Notes: generated by a model from the sequence alone, not told the origin. DNA of 64,000 bases from Oribacterium sp. oral taxon 078 str. F0262 (GCF_000160135.1 NZ_GG729936.1:90961-154960), one strand, 5' to 3'. Counted from the stretch's first letter, positions 16,220 to 24,618 are shown. Numbers and translations are program-made.

Positions 16220-17488
16220 CTATCTTTCCTCCGCCGCGGATCTCCCCGCGAGAAAGCCTGTGGAAAAAGCCGCCTGCATGTTATAGCCCCCGGTAGAAGC
16301 ATCGATATCGAGGAGCTCCCCGGCGAAGTAAAGGCCGCGGACCCTCCGGGACTCCATGCTCTTTGGGGAGATATCTCGGGTATCGACCCCTCCCCTTGTG
16401 ATGATGGCCTCCCGAAAGGAGGCAGTGCCCCGGATCGTAAAGCAAAAATCCCGAAGGAGAGTCTCGATCTCCCTCCTCTTTTCCCGGGAGAGCTCCCCCG
16501 CCTTCTCCCGGCGGGAGATCCCCCTTTTCTCCAGTCTCCTCAAAAAAACTGGAAGAAATCGGAGCGGAAGAAGGGCGGAGAGCACCCGCTCCAGCCCTCC
16601 GCCCCCGGCGTTTTCCAGCTCCCGGATCAGTCTCCCCTCCAGCATCTTTTCCGTGAGGGCAGGCTTTAGGTCGATGTGCGCTGTGAGAAGAAGGCCCCGC
16701 TTCGCCTCTTCAGAATGCAGAAGCTCTGTCAGCTCGGCGGAAGCGGATAGGATGATCGGCCCGGAAAGCGCATCCGGGAGGAAATCGATCTCTCCGAAGG
16801 ACTCATAATAAGACCTTCCCTCCTCGTCCCGGATCGAAAGCCCTGCATTCCTTAGCTTCAGCCCCTGGAGAAAGCGGCAGTCCCCCTCCTCTACGAGGAG
16901 CGGAACGAGGGAGGGGAGGCATTCCCGCAGCCGGTGTCCCGTCTCCCCGGCAAAGCGATAGCCGTCCCCCGTAGAGCCGGTGGAGGGATAGGAAAGCCCC
17001 CCCGTGGCGACGATGATCCGATCCGCTGAAATCTCTCCCTCCCGGCAGCAAACGGAAGAGACTGCTCCGTTTCGAAGCCGGATTTCTCTTGCCTCCGTCC
17101 GATAAAGAAGCTTCACTCCCGCCTTCTTCAGGGCGCGCTTCAGAGCGTCTGTGATCGAAAAAGCGTGGTCAGAGAGGGGAAAGACCCTGCCTCCCCGCTC
17201 CTCCTTCAGGGGACAGCCGTTTTCCTCCACGAGCCTCCATAGGTCCCGGTTGGAAAAGGCGGAGAAGGCGGAGTAGAGAAAGCGGGGGTTTCTGAAAAAG
17301 TGCTGCGGAAAGTCCCCGATATCCGCGGAATTTGTGAGATTCCCGCGGCCCTTTCCGCTGATAAAGATCTTCTTTCCGAGTTTTTCGTTCTTCTCCAGGA
17401 GCAAAACCTCGGCCCCGGGATTCGCTCTCTTTGCGGAGAGCGCTGCCATCATTCCGGCGGCTCCTCCGCCGATCACTGCGATTTTCAC
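16220..17488 (-). CDS. HI0933/BaiN-family flavoprotein
   Basis: FAD-binding protein of 422 residues in the family that includes HI0933 and YhiN. The FAD motif is KIAVIGGGAAGMMAAL, and GKKIFISGKGRGNLTN is the family signature. Other family motifs are VATGGLSYPSTGSTGDGY and, at the C-terminus, GLYFAGELLDIDASTGGYN. The substrate is not known with certainty. The start is taken as GTG 17488, preceded by GAGGGGGG; an upstream frame overlaps lysC and is not conserved. It lies between lysC and cmk. Confidence 0.92.
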   Translation of the reverse strand: MKIAVIGGGAAGMMAALSAKRANPGAEVLLLEKNEKLGKKIFISGKGRGNLTNSADIGDFPQHFFRNPRFLYSAFSAFSNRDLWRLVEENGCPLKEERGGRVFPLSDHAFSITDALKRALKKAGVKLLYRTEAREIRLRNGAVSSVCCREGEISADRIIVATGGLSYPSTGSTGDGYRFAGETGHRLRECLPSLVPLLVEEGDCRFLQGLKLRNAGLSIRDEEGRSYYESFGEIDFLPDALSGPIILSASAELTELLHSEEAKRGLLLTAHIDLKPALTEKMLEGRLIRELENAGGGGLERVLSALLPLRFLPVFLRRLEKRGISRREKAGELSREKRREIETLLRDFCFTIRGTASFREAIITRGGVDTRDISPKSMESRRVRGLYFAGELLDIDASTGGYNMQAAFSTGFLAGRSAAEER

Positions 17489-17507
17489 AGCCCGAAGCCC
17501 CCCTCTT

Positions 17508-18824
17508 CTATGACGCGGAAAGCACAAACATATTGTAGATCGCGCGGATCGCCGCCTCAAAGTCCTCATTCCGGACCCCGATGATGATATTATATTCACT
17601 CGATCCCTGATCGATCATCTTGATATTGATGTAGTCATGCGCCAAAGCGCTCATGACGCGGCCCGCAACGCCCCGGGCGGACTTCATGCCGCGCCCGACG
17701 ACCGCGATCAGGGCCAGATCCGCCTCCAGCTCGATGAGATCCGGATTCACCGCCCTCTGTATCCCCTGCAATACCTTCTGCTCATTCGATATCAGCTCCT
17801 CCTGATGGATGAAGAGAGTCATCGTGTCGATGCCGGACGGCGTATGCTCCACGCTGATCCCGTTCTCCTCGATCACGGAAAGGACCTTCCGGATAAATCC
17901 GATCTCCGAGTTCATCATCGCCTTTTCGATATTGATGGAGCAGAAATTCTTCTTCCCCGCGATCCCCGTGATGATGAAGCGCGGCTTCTTCAGGGTATTT
18001 GCGACGATCATCGTCCCATGATCCCCGGGGCGGTTGGTGTTTTTGATCTGGATCGGGATGCCCTCCTTCCGGACGGGGAAGATCGCGTCCTCATGGAGCA
18101 CGCTCGCCCCCATATAGCTCAGCTCCCGAAGCTCCCGATAGGTGATATAGTCGATCACCTCCGGCTTTCTCACGATCCGGGGGTCAGCGACCAAAAAGCC
18201 GGATACATCCGTCCAGTTCTCATAGAGATCCGCGTGAAGTCCCGCCGCGATCAAGGAGCCTGTCACATCGGAGCCGCCCCGGGAGAAGGTCACGGTCCTT
18301 CCCTCCGGGTCCAGACCGTAGAAGCCGGGTATGACCGCCTTCTCCATGTCCCGGAGTCTCTCCCCGACCCTTCTCTCCGTCTCCCGGAAGTCACACTCCC
18401 CGTCCGGGCGGAATGCGATGAGCTCCCCGGCGTCTAAAAAGGGGAAGCCGAGATACTCCGCCATGAGCTTCGCATTCAGATACTCCCCGCGGGAGGCCGC
18501 GTAGGCACAGCTCTCCCCGGCGAGAAGTCTCTCCCGGATCTCCCTGAAGTCCTCTTCGAGGCTCAGGGAAAGGGAGAGGCCGTCTATGATTTCCCGATAG
18601 CGCCTCTCGATCTTCGAGAGCTGCCGCTCCATCCCCCTCCCCTCCCGCAGATCCTCATAGAGAAGATAGAGAAGGTCCGTGACCTTCTCATCCTTCGGGA
18701 AGCGCTTCCCCGGCGCGGAGACGACGACATAGCGCCTCGCGGGATCCGAGAAAACAATCTCCCTGACCTTTTTAAACTGCTCCGCGGAAGCACAGGAGCT
18801 CCCGCCGAATTTCACAAGCTTCAT
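17508..18824 (-). CDS. lysC: Aspartate kinase
   Basis: Monofunctional aspartate kinase of 438 residues, catalysing the first step to lysine, threonine and methionine. The N-terminus has the KFGGSS motif (5-10). The catalytic domain has FSRGGSDVTGSLIAAGL, and two ACT domains follow from about residue 300 (VLSVIEENGISVEHTPSGIDTM; ALIAVVGRGM), which usually give feedback control. ATG 18824 follows GATGAGGGGG. A possible promoter is embedded in the hairpin upstream (18890-18918). Confidence 0.95.
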   Translation of the reverse strand: MKLVKFGGSSCASAEQFKKVREIVFSDPARRYVVVSAPGKRFPKDEKVTDLLYLLYEDLREGRGMERQLSKIERRYREIIDGLSLSLSLEEDFREIRERLLAGESCAYAASRGEYLNAKLMAEYLGFPFLDAGELIAFRPDGECDFRETERRVGERLRDMEKAVIPGFYGLDPEGRTVTFSRGGSDVTGSLIAAGLHADLYENWTDVSGFLVADPRIVRKPEVIDYITYRELRELSYMGASVLHEDAIFPVRKEGIPIQIKNTNRPGDHGTMIVANTLKKPRFIITGIAGKKNFCSINIEKAMMNSEIGFIRKVLSVIEENGISVEHTPSGIDTMTLFIHQEELISNEQKVLQGIQRAVNPDLIELEADLALIAVVGRGMKSARGVAGRVMSALAHDYINIKMIDQGSSEYNIIIGVRNEDFEAAIRAIYNMFVLSAS

Positions 18825-18889
18825 AAAAATCCCCCTCATCCTCTCCGGGGCAGGGAAATCCGGTCTTCCCTCCCCGCGGAATGAGAAGG

Positions 18890-18918
18890 ATTATAACACC
18901 GGGACGGCTCTTCTACAA
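18890..18918 (-). promoter_or_regulatory. Possible lysC promoter inside a terminator hairpin
   Basis: TATAAT (18890-18895) is a perfect -10 box. The best -35 candidate, TTGTAG (18913-18918, spacing 17), lies in the loop of the upstream terminator hairpin. The -35 is weak, so the assignment rests mainly on the -10 box and its position about 65 bp before the gene. Confidence 0.4.
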
Positions 18919-18934
18919 GAAGAGCCGTCCCGGT
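18898..18934 (-). terminator. Hairpin after the AIM24-type gene
   Basis: ACCGGGACGGCTCTT and AAGAGCCGTCCCGGT form a perfect 15-bp stem with a 7-base loop. It lies about 33 bp after the stop codon of the AIM24-type gene. The T-rich tail is poor (GTTATAAT), because this stretch also carries the -10 box of the next gene. Confidence 0.6.
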
Positions 18935-18966
18935 GCATCCATTTTCCCCTTCGAAAATCCGCTTCT

Positions 18967-19644
18967 CTACTTTTTCTGTACGATATAGGGAGACAGAATC
19001 CCGCCCAGGTGAGCGAGGGACATCGTCTGGATATAGGCCTTCCCCGGGCCGATGATGACGGTGTCCACAAGACCCTCTCCGCCAAAGAGCTTGTTCTTTA
19101 GGCCCTTTACCATCCGGATATCCATCTTGCAGCTCGCATCCATCAGCGCGAGCACCCCGGTATCGCAGACAAGCTCCTCCCCCGCCGCAAGGTCATATTC
19201 CTTGACATAGCCGTCCAGCTCCAGGAAGACCACTCCCGGTCCCGTGACCTTCTGCATGATGAAGCCCTCTCCTCCGAAGAAGCCGGCCCCCAGCTTTTTC
19301 TGGAAGAAGATCGACAGATCAACGCCGGACGTAGAGCAAAGGAAGGCGGACTTCTGGCAAATCAGGCTCTCTCCGGGCCCGAGCTCTCTCGCGATGATGC
19401 TCCCCGCAAAGGAGGAGGCGAAGCCGATCTCCGCCGGTCCCTTCGCGGTATAGTGACTCATGAAGAGGCTCTCTCCAGAAAACATCCTCCCGATGCTCTT
19501 CCCGATCCCGCCGGTCCCCCTCGTCTCCGTCTCTATGGGTCCCTTGGCCCAGGTCCTCCCCGCGAGCTCGCTCATGATCGTCTCTCCCGCGTCCAGCTGG
19601 ATGACAACCGCCGGAAGACTTCCTCCCTCGATCTGATAACGCAT
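18967..19644 (-). CDS. AIM24 family protein (TIGR00266 type)
   Basis: A 225-residue protein of the AIM24/TIGR00266 family, a beta-rich fold of unknown biochemical role. The family pattern is visible: a MRYQIEGGSLPAVVIQLDAGE start, MSELAGRTWAKGPI, FFQKKLGAGFFGGEGFIMQKVTG and GLVDTVIIGPGKAYIQTMS. Start ATG 19644 follows AGGAGGAAGCAGT. It stands alone between two terminator/promoter regions and has its own promoter with a perfect 20-bp palindrome over the -10 box, so it is probably under specific control. Confidence 0.9.
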   Translation of the reverse strand: MRYQIEGGSLPAVVIQLDAGETIMSELAGRTWAKGPIETETRGTGGIGKSIGRMFSGESLFMSHYTAKGPAEIGFASSFAGSIIARELGPGESLICQKSAFLCSTSGVDLSIFFQKKLGAGFFGGEGFIMQKVTGPGVVFLELDGYVKEYDLAAGEELVCDTGVLALMDASCKMDIRMVKGLKNKLFGGEGLVDTVIIGPGKAYIQTMSLAHLGGILSPYIVQKK

Positions 19645-19691
19645 ACTGCTTCCTCCTATCTTCTGCTTTTCATGTTTCTCTCCGCGCTGCA

Positions 19692-19731
19692 CTGATAGTT
19701 TAAACTATCAGGACCACGGCCCTTCTGTCAA
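19692..19731 (-). promoter_or_regulatory. Promoter and palindromic operator of the AIM24-type gene
   Basis: On the minus strand TTGACA (19726-19731) is followed after 18 bp by TAGTTT (or GATAGT after 16). The -10 area is covered by CTGATAGTTTAAACTATCAG (19692-19711), a perfect 20-bp palindrome. A palindrome here would block RNA polymerase if a repressor bound it. A near copy sits at the same place in the promoter of the ABC transporter operon (23471-23509). Confidence 0.7.
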
Positions 19732-19926
19732 TTCGTTTTTATCAATTTTTCAGAGAAATGTAAATGGTCCGACAGATAGTATTTCATTCTTTCACGTTTT
19801 CAGAGAAGGCATCTCCCTCCCGGGGAGGAATTTTTCGGTCTTTCCCGGGATGCCCCCGCAGCCTGCGCTTCTTATCTCTCAGATAAGGCACAGCGTTTGG
19901 AGGCGGTTTCTAAAATTATGAGAGGA

Positions 19927-20823
19927 TCAATTCTTTACAGCCTCTCCGCCCTCGACCACGATGGAATCCGGGTCCGTGTCGTCCCCGAAAACCGGCTTCA
20001 GGGTCTCCTCATAGTCCTTATGGAAAAAATTCTCCTTCCCGAGCGCCCGGATCTCCTCATTTAGGAAATCCAGAAGCTCCGTATTGCCCTTCGCGACCGC
20101 GGCCGCAATCGTGTCGTAGTCCCCGAGAGTTTCGATCCCCACCACATAGCCGGGATTCGTCTTCGCCCAGGCTATGACCTCGGTGTTGTCCGTGGAGAAG
20201 GCGTCCCCTCTCCCGTCTAAGAGCGCATTATAGGCGTCCGCGTAGGCATCGTACTTTTGGAGCTTTACCTCGGGATGATTCTTCTCAAAATAAGTCTCCG
20301 CCGTCGTGCCCTTTGCGATGATCAGGGTCTTTCCCTTCAGCTCCTCGACGGATTTGATCTCCTTGTCCTCCGGGGAAACCACGCCGAGCGCGACCTTCAT
20401 ATAGGGAAGCGCGAAATCCACCTGCTCCGCCCTCTCCTTTGTGACCGTAAAATTCGCGAGAGTGATGTCAATCTTTCCGGTGCTCACATATTCCACGCGG
20501 GAGGCCGGGTCCAGGGAGGTAAACTCCGCCTTCACCCCGAGATCCTCCGCGATGCGCCTCGCATAGAAGACATCATAGCCCTGATTCTCCCCCTTCGAAT
20601 CGATATAGCCAAATGGAGCCTTGTCCGTAAAGACACCGATCCGGATCACTCCGGAATTCCGGATCTCCTCCACCGTGCGAAAGGATGCGGATCCCTCCTT
20701 CTTCCCCTCCGCCGCGCTCTGCGCGCTGCTCCCGGTCTTTTCGCTCTGAGAGGCACAGCCGGACAGGGCCCCCGCAAGAAGAAGCGCCGAAAGAAAAACT
20801 GCCGCCGCCATTGATTTTTTCAT
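19927..20823 (-). CDS. Amino acid ABC transporter substrate-binding lipoprotein (probably cysteine type)
   Basis: Substrate-binding protein of 298 residues. A signal peptide ends in the lipobox LSGC (Cys at about residue 23), so it is membrane-anchored outside the cell. The SBP_bac_3 fold is complete (IRIGVFTDKAPFGYID, ITLANFTVTKERAEQVDFALPY). The C-terminus (LKPVFGDDTDPDSIVVEGG) resembles that of cysteine-binding CjaA-type proteins, from memory rather than a search. It is the last gene of the operon. The Cys-rich leader peptide upstream supports a cysteine or cystine substrate. Confidence 0.92.
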   Translation of the reverse strand: MKKSMAAAVFLSALLLAGALSGCASQSEKTGSSAQSAAEGKKEGSASFRTVEEIRNSGVIRIGVFTDKAPFGYIDSKGENQGYDVFYARRIAEDLGVKAEFTSLDPASRVEYVSTGKIDITLANFTVTKERAEQVDFALPYMKVALGVVSPEDKEIKSVEELKGKTLIIAKGTTAETYFEKNHPEVKLQKYDAYADAYNALLDGRGDAFSTDNTEVIAWAKTNPGYVVGIETLGDYDTIAAAVAKGNTELLDFLNEEIRALGKENFFHKDYEETLKPVFGDDTDPDSIVVEGGEAVKN

Positions 20824-20966
20824 ACTGTCTCTCCCTTTCTCCGGATCTCATCCTCTCATCCGGCACTGATCCAAAAAGCTTTCCCATCCATCGTCGGAAA
20901 ATGCGGATCCTGTCGAAATTTTAATCGGGGCAGGACTCAATCCGCTTCTTCCGAAAGCCTCCCTTC

Positions 20967-21734
20967 TCACTCTCTTCCCTTCTTTTTGGAGGAGAAGAGG
21001 AAGTTCCCGAGGAAGTCTCTCGCCCTCTCCGTCTTCGGAGCCGTAAAAAAGGCTTCGGGCTCCCCGCTCTCCGCGATATTCCCCTGATCCATGAAGAGGA
21101 TCCTGTCCGCGACCGCCCGGGCGAAGGCCAGCTCATGCGTGACGATCAGCATCGTCATCCCCCGCTCGGAGAGCTCCATCATGACATCGAGAACCTCCCT
21201 GACCATCTCCGGGTCCAGCGCGGCCGTGACCTCATCAAAGAGCATCATCTCCGGGTGCATGGCCAGGGCCCGCACAATTGCGACCCTCTGCTTCTGCCCT
21301 CCGGAGAGCATCCTGGGGTAGGCCTTCTCCTTCTCCGACAGATTCACCCTGAGGAGAAGCTCCCTCGCCTCCCGCTCGGCCTCCGCCCTCCCCTTTCTCT
21401 GCACCCGGATCGGCGCGAGCGTGATATTCTCCAGGACTGTCATGTGGGGGAAAAGCTCGTAGCTTTGGAATACCATGCCGAGCTTCTGCCGGATCTTCGG
21501 AAGCTCCCTCGGGTTCCCGCTGATGAGCTCTCCGTCCAGGCGGATGCTCCCCCCGTCGATCCTCTCCAGACCATTGATGCAGCGGAGCAGGGTCGACTTC
21601 CCGCAGCCGGAGGGCCCGAGGAGGACGAGCACCTCTCCCCTTTTCACATCCAGATCGATCCCTCTGAGAATCGCATTTCCCGACTCATAGCTCTTATGGA
21701 GATTTCTGATAGAAAGAAGAACATCTTCCGTCAT
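20967..21734 (-). CDS. Polar amino acid ABC transporter ATPase
   Basis: ABC ATPase of 255 residues energising the adjacent transporter. Walker A is GPSGCGKST (40-48). The Q-loop ([15 protein letters not shown]), signature [15 protein letters not shown] and Walker B ([14 protein letters not shown]) are intact, with the H-loop in IVTHEL. It belongs to the polar amino acid uptake subfamily. ATG 21734 follows GAGGGGAAGGGAAATC; a longer frame is open but lacks an SD. It lies between the second permease and the binding protein. Confidence 0.96.
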   Translation of the reverse strand: MTEDVLLSIRNLHKSYESGNAILRGIDLDVKRGEVLVLLGPSGCGKSTLLRCINGLERIDGGSIRLDGELISGNPRELPKIRQKLGMVFQSYELFPHMTVLENITLAPIRVQRKGRAEAEREARELLLRVNLSEKEKAYPRMLSGGQKQRVAIVRALAMHPEMMLFDEVTAALDPEMVREVLDVMMELSERGMTMLIVTHELAFARAVADRILFMDQGNIAESGEPEAFFTAPKTERARDFLGNFLFSSKKKGRE

Positions 21735-21822
21735 GATTTCCCTTCCCCTCTTCCCTGAAATTTTCCGCTCCCGCAGACTGAAGCTGCCTCTTCCCCGTCC
21801 CATCCAAAGCGCACAGAGCGCA

Positions 21823-22563
21823 TCAGTCCCTCCACCTTTTTTCCAGACAGCCCGCGAAAAGAGAGATCGGCCAGCACACCAGAAAGTAGAGGAGGAAGAT
21901 CACGCCATAGATCGGAAGCGCCGCCGTCGGGTAGCGGAAGCGGTTCGCATCGATGATCTGCTGCCCTGTCTTAAGGACCTCCACGACTCCGATCAGGACG
22001 ACCAGGGAGCTCGTCTTTACCATTCTCGTCACAAGATTGATGGCGAGAGGGATCAGACGCCGGACCGTCTGGGGTATGATGATGAAAAATGCGGTCTGAA
22101 GCGGCGTCAGGCCGAGTGCCGCAGCGCTCTCATACTGTATCCTCGGTATGCTGACAAGCGCCCCTCTCACAAGATCCCCGAGCTCCGCCGTCCCCCAGAG
22201 GACGAAGACGATGACCGCACTCAGCTCCCCGGAGAGGCTCAGAGCGAAGGCCCGTGCCGTTCCGAAATAGACCAGGAAGAGGAGCACAAGCTGCGGCATG
22301 ATCCGGATAAAGTCGAGATAGATCCGGCTCAGCGCCTTTGTAAGGGGATTCCTTCTCGTCATGAGCATGCCAAAGAGGATGCCGAGCGGAAGGGAGAGCG
22401 CCGCGGAGAGGAGGCTGATCCGGATCGTCACAAAAAGCCCCCCCATCAGCCTCTCGAAATTATTTCCGTCAAAGAGGATGCCGATGCCCCGCTCTCTCCC
22501 GCCCGTATTTTGCAAAGAGAGAAGCGAAGAAAGAGAAAAGAGCTCAATCGCCGAAGCCCGCAT
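21823..22563 (-). CDS. Amino acid ABC transporter permease (second)
   Basis: Permease of 246 residues with about five membrane segments. The HisM-type EAA loop is [21 protein letters not shown], which docks the ATPase. Start ATG 22563 follows GGAAAGGAGGCTTCGCT. It overlaps the end of the first permease by 20 bp, so the two are translationally coupled. They probably form a heterodimeric channel. Confidence 0.94.
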   Translation of the reverse strand: MRASAIELFSLSSLLSLQNTGGRERGIGILFDGNNFERLMGGLFVTIRISLLSAALSLPLGILFGMLMTRRNPLTKALSRIYLDFIRIMPQLVLLFLVYFGTARAFALSLSGELSAVIVFVLWGTAELGDLVRGALVSIPRIQYESAAALGLTPLQTAFFIIIPQTVRRLIPLAINLVTRMVKTSSLVVLIGVVEVLKTGQQIIDANRFRYPTAALPIYGVIFLLYFLVCWPISLFAGCLEKRWRD

Positions 22564-23203
22564 AGCGAAGCCTCCTTTCCAGGAGAGTTCCGAGAATAGA
22601 GATCGGAAGCAAAAGCACAAGATAAGAGAGGACCAGCATAAAGAGCGCCTCCTCGGTCTGATAATAAAGGCCGATCAGATCCTTCGCCACATACATAAGA
22701 TCCGCCAGAGCAATCGCGGAGAAGACGGAGGTCTCCTTGATGAGGAAGATCACATTCGCGACGAGGGAGGGGACAGAGAGCGCGAGAGCCTGCGGGAAGA
22801 TCACATAGCCCATGCTCTGAAGCGGCGTGAGCCCAAGAGACAGCGCCGCCTCCCTCTGGACCCCCTCCACGGCCTCCAGCCCCGCCCGGAAGCTCTCCGT
22901 CATATAGGCTCCGCCCAGAAAGCTCAGTCCCACGACGCCGCAGAGGGCGGAGCTCATCCGGATTCCAAGCTTCGGAAGTCCGAAATAGAGAAAGAAGAGC
23001 TGGACGAGGAGAGGGGTATTCCGAGACAATTCCACATAGGCCGAAGCGATCCGGCGGAGGATGGGAAGCTTATAGTATTCTGTGACACTGCAAAGCGCTC
23101 CGATCAGAACGGAAAAGAGGATGCCGAGCGCTGCGATCCCCAGAGTCAGCCTCGCCGCGTCAAAATACATCGGTGCAAATCTTCGAATAAATGAAAAATC
23201 CAC
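22544..23203 (-). CDS. Amino acid ABC transporter permease (first gene of operon)
   Basis: Permease of 219 residues, HisM/GlnP type, with ELSRNTPLLVQLFFLYFGLP and the EAA loop EAALSLGLTPLQSMGYVIFPQ. The start is GTG 23203, preceded by GGAAAGGAGGCAGC. No ATG is available near the conserved N-terminus. It is the first structural gene after a 270-nt leader that contains a short Cys-rich ORF and a terminator-like hairpin. Confidence 0.93.
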   Translation of the reverse strand: MDFSFIRRFAPMYFDAARLTLGIAALGILFSVLIGALCSVTEYYKLPILRRIASAYVELSRNTPLLVQLFFLYFGLPKLGIRMSSALCGVVGLSFLGGAYMTESFRAGLEAVEGVQREAALSLGLTPLQSMGYVIFPQALALSVPSLVANVIFLIKETSVFSAIALADLMYVAKDLIGLYYQTEEALFMLVLSYLVLLLPISILGTLLERRLRYAGFGD

Positions 23204-23273
23204 GCTGCCTCCTTTCCGATTGCTTATCTTCCCCGCGCCGGAGAAATGGGTCCGTAATGAAGAGCTGATACGT

Positions 23274-23307
23274 AAAAAGGGAGGAGCAGGTCCTGCCTGC
23301 TCCTCCC
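23274..23307 (-). terminator. Attenuator/terminator hairpin before the ABC transporter operon
   Basis: GGGAGGAGCAGG and CCTGCTCCTCCC form a perfect 12-bp stem with a 5-base loop, followed on the minus strand by TTTTTACG. It lies 35 nt after the stop codon of the leader ORF and about 70 nt before the first permease. It could also just terminate the sortase transcript. But a strong promoter lies between the two, which favours a leader attenuator. Confidence 0.8.
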
Positions 23308-23342
23308 TGGAATACGCGAAATCCGCGCGCGGCAAAGGCCTC

Positions 23343-23402
23343 CTATGCGTCACACATACGGAGGCAACAAGAAAAGATCATCTCTTTTTTCTGCTTTGCC
23401 AT
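23343..23402 (-). CDS. Cys-rich leader peptide of the ABC transporter operon
   Basis: A 19-residue ORF, MAKQKKEMIFSCCLRMCDA, with ATG at 23402 and TAG at 23343-23345. AGAGGAG lies 6 bases before the ATG, so it should be translated. Three of nineteen codons are cysteine (TGT, TGC, TGT), two of them adjacent. The codons overlap a hairpin, and a terminator-like hairpin follows. This is the arrangement expected if slow Cys-tRNA supply stalls the ribosome and changes RNA folding. The downstream transporter is of the cysteine-binding type. Function is inferred. Confidence 0.65.
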   Translation of the reverse strand: MAKQKKEMIFSCCLRMCDA

Positions 23403-23470
23403 GCTCTTCTCCTCTTTCTCTTCGCTGCCGGACCCGGGCACAAAACGATACGCTCCAAAATCCCCGCCGA

Positions 23471-23509
23471 CTGATAGAGATTCTATCATCTGCCGCCCTC
23501 TCCTGTCAA
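23471..23509 (-). promoter_or_regulatory. Promoter and operator of the ABC transporter operon
   Basis: TTGACA (23504-23509) and TAGAAT (23480-23485) are spaced 18 bp apart. The -10 box is inside an inverted repeat (TGATAGA 23472-23478, TCTATCA 23482-23488 on the plus strand). Half-sites and distance from the -35 box are the same as in the AIM24-type promoter, which suggests one shared regulator. Confidence 0.7.
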
Positions 23510-23545
23510 GTCAGGCCCGAAAACAAGCTCCCCTTCCCAAAAGTC

Positions 23546-24391
23546 TCACTGCGCATCCCCCTCCTGCCACTGCTCCACCAGCGCCGCCTGGACGAGAAGT
23601 CTCTTCCCCGCACTTCCCGGACCGGAGCAGGTGGAGAGGGTGAGGAGCTTTGGCTTCTCCGTGAAGTCGATGCCGGTCTCTGCCTGCTCCGGGGCGGCGG
23701 AGCGCTTCAGGCTCCGCTCCACATAGCTCTCATAGTCCGCCTCCGTCACATCCTGATAGACCGCATCCTCTACGTCGGTGACGAAATAGGAGAAGATCCG
23801 GTATTTCCGGATGCCGTCCGGCCGACAGAGGTAGAGATAGGGATTGGAGGATGCGAGCTCGGGGTCCTTCAGGAGAAGCTTCAGCTTTCCGAACATGGAG
23901 CCGTTTTTCATATTGTGTCCGAAGACAAAGGTATTGAGATCGCTGTAGTCCTTTGAGGCCGCCGCATCCAAAAAGATCGAGCCCGCCGCATTGGACTTTC
24001 CCTCGAAGGATCGGTGCATATAGTCCTCATTGTCCTTTCCGGCCGCAATCGGATAGCGGAGGTCCAGAGCGGGAAAATAGAGAACCGCGGAGAAGTCCGG
24101 ATTCACCTTCTGGAGGGCCGCATAGTCGATCTTAAGCTCCGGGCGCTCGCTCTCTCCGCTCTCTGCCTTCTCCGTGCTCTCCTCCGTCTCTCCGCTCTCC
24201 GTTCCGACTTCGATATGTTCGCGAAGCGATGCGTACTCCTGATCCGCCGCCCTGTACTCCCTGTACTCCTTCAGAAAAAGGGAGCCAAAGAGAAGGATCC
24301 CCGCGGCAGACAAAAGGAGCAGCAGCCGGAAGATCCAAAGATTTCTTCCCCGAAGCTGCTTCTTCCCTCTGCTCCTCTTCCTCTCATCCAT
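23546..24391 (-). CDS. srtB: Class B sortase
   Basis: Sortase of 281 residues with an N-terminal membrane anchor (about 18-41), an acidic Ser/Glu linker (62-85) and a class B catalytic domain. Catalytic residues are His159 (VFGHNM), Cys255 (TLSTC) and Arg264 (SAGKRLLVQ). It attaches proteins to peptidoglycan or other amine acceptors. The ATG at 24391 is chosen over the one at 24409, because the sequence from 24409 itself provides the SD GGAGGAGG. No sortase substrate is seen nearby. Tandem 33-bp repeats lie just upstream. Confidence 0.93.
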   Translation of the reverse strand: MDERKRSRGKKQLRGRNLWIFRLLLLLSAAGILLFGSLFLKEYREYRAADQEYASLREHIEVGTESGETEESTEKAESGESERPELKIDYAALQKVNPDFSAVLYFPALDLRYPIAAGKDNEDYMHRSFEGKSNAAGSIFLDAAASKDYSDLNTFVFGHNMKNGSMFGKLKLLLKDPELASSNPYLYLCRPDGIRKYRIFSYFVTDVEDAVYQDVTEADYESYVERSLKRSAAPEQAETGIDFTEKPKLLTLSTCSGPGSAGKRLLVQAALVEQWQEGDAQ

Positions 24392-24414
24392 CTTTTTCGC
24401 CTCCTCCATGCGCC

Positions 24415-24579
24415 GATCTGACTTCCGCTGCCTGGTCCGGGCCTTTCGATCTGACTTCTGCTGCCTGATCCGGGTCTTCCCGTCCGGCTTCCGCTGCCTG
24501 ATCCGAGCCTTTCGATCTGACTTCTGCTGTCTGACCCGGGCCCTCCGATCCGGCTTTTTGCTGTCTGATCCCCGTTTTC
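24415..24579 (-). repeat. 33-bp tandem repeats upstream of the sortase gene
   Basis: Five imperfect copies of a 33-bp unit (plus strand GATCTGACTTCTGCTGCCTG plus 13 bases) fill most of the gap between the YitT gene and sortase. The unit length keeps frames open, and 11-residue repeats appear in translation. No ATG, GTG or TTG in the sortase frame lies upstream, so they are probably untranslated leader or spacer. Confidence 0.9.
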
Positions 24580-24618
24580 TTTTCCCTCTCCGTTCTCCCC
24601 GGCTCCTCTGAAGAGAGC

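Larger units (their letters stand above)
23204..23545 (-). promoter_or_regulatory. Leader region of the ABC transporter operon
   Basis: This 342-bp gap holds, in transcription order, an operator-covered promoter (23471-23509), a 19-residue leader ORF (23343-23402), an internal GCCTCC/GGAGGC hairpin overlapping its Cys codons, and a terminator-like hairpin (23274-23307). The layout is that of a ribosome-mediated attenuator. No T-box signature was seen. Confidence 0.7.

Noticed and set aside
23204-23545. T-box riboswitch for the amino acid transporter
   Set aside because: I could not find the conserved T-box (TGGNACCGCG) or an AG-bulge specifier loop. The elements seen are a leader ORF and simple hairpins.
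24392-24618. N-terminal extension of the sortase through the 33-bp repeats
   Set aside because: The frame is open but has no ATG, GTG or TTG start. The SD GGAGGAGG points to ATG 24391.
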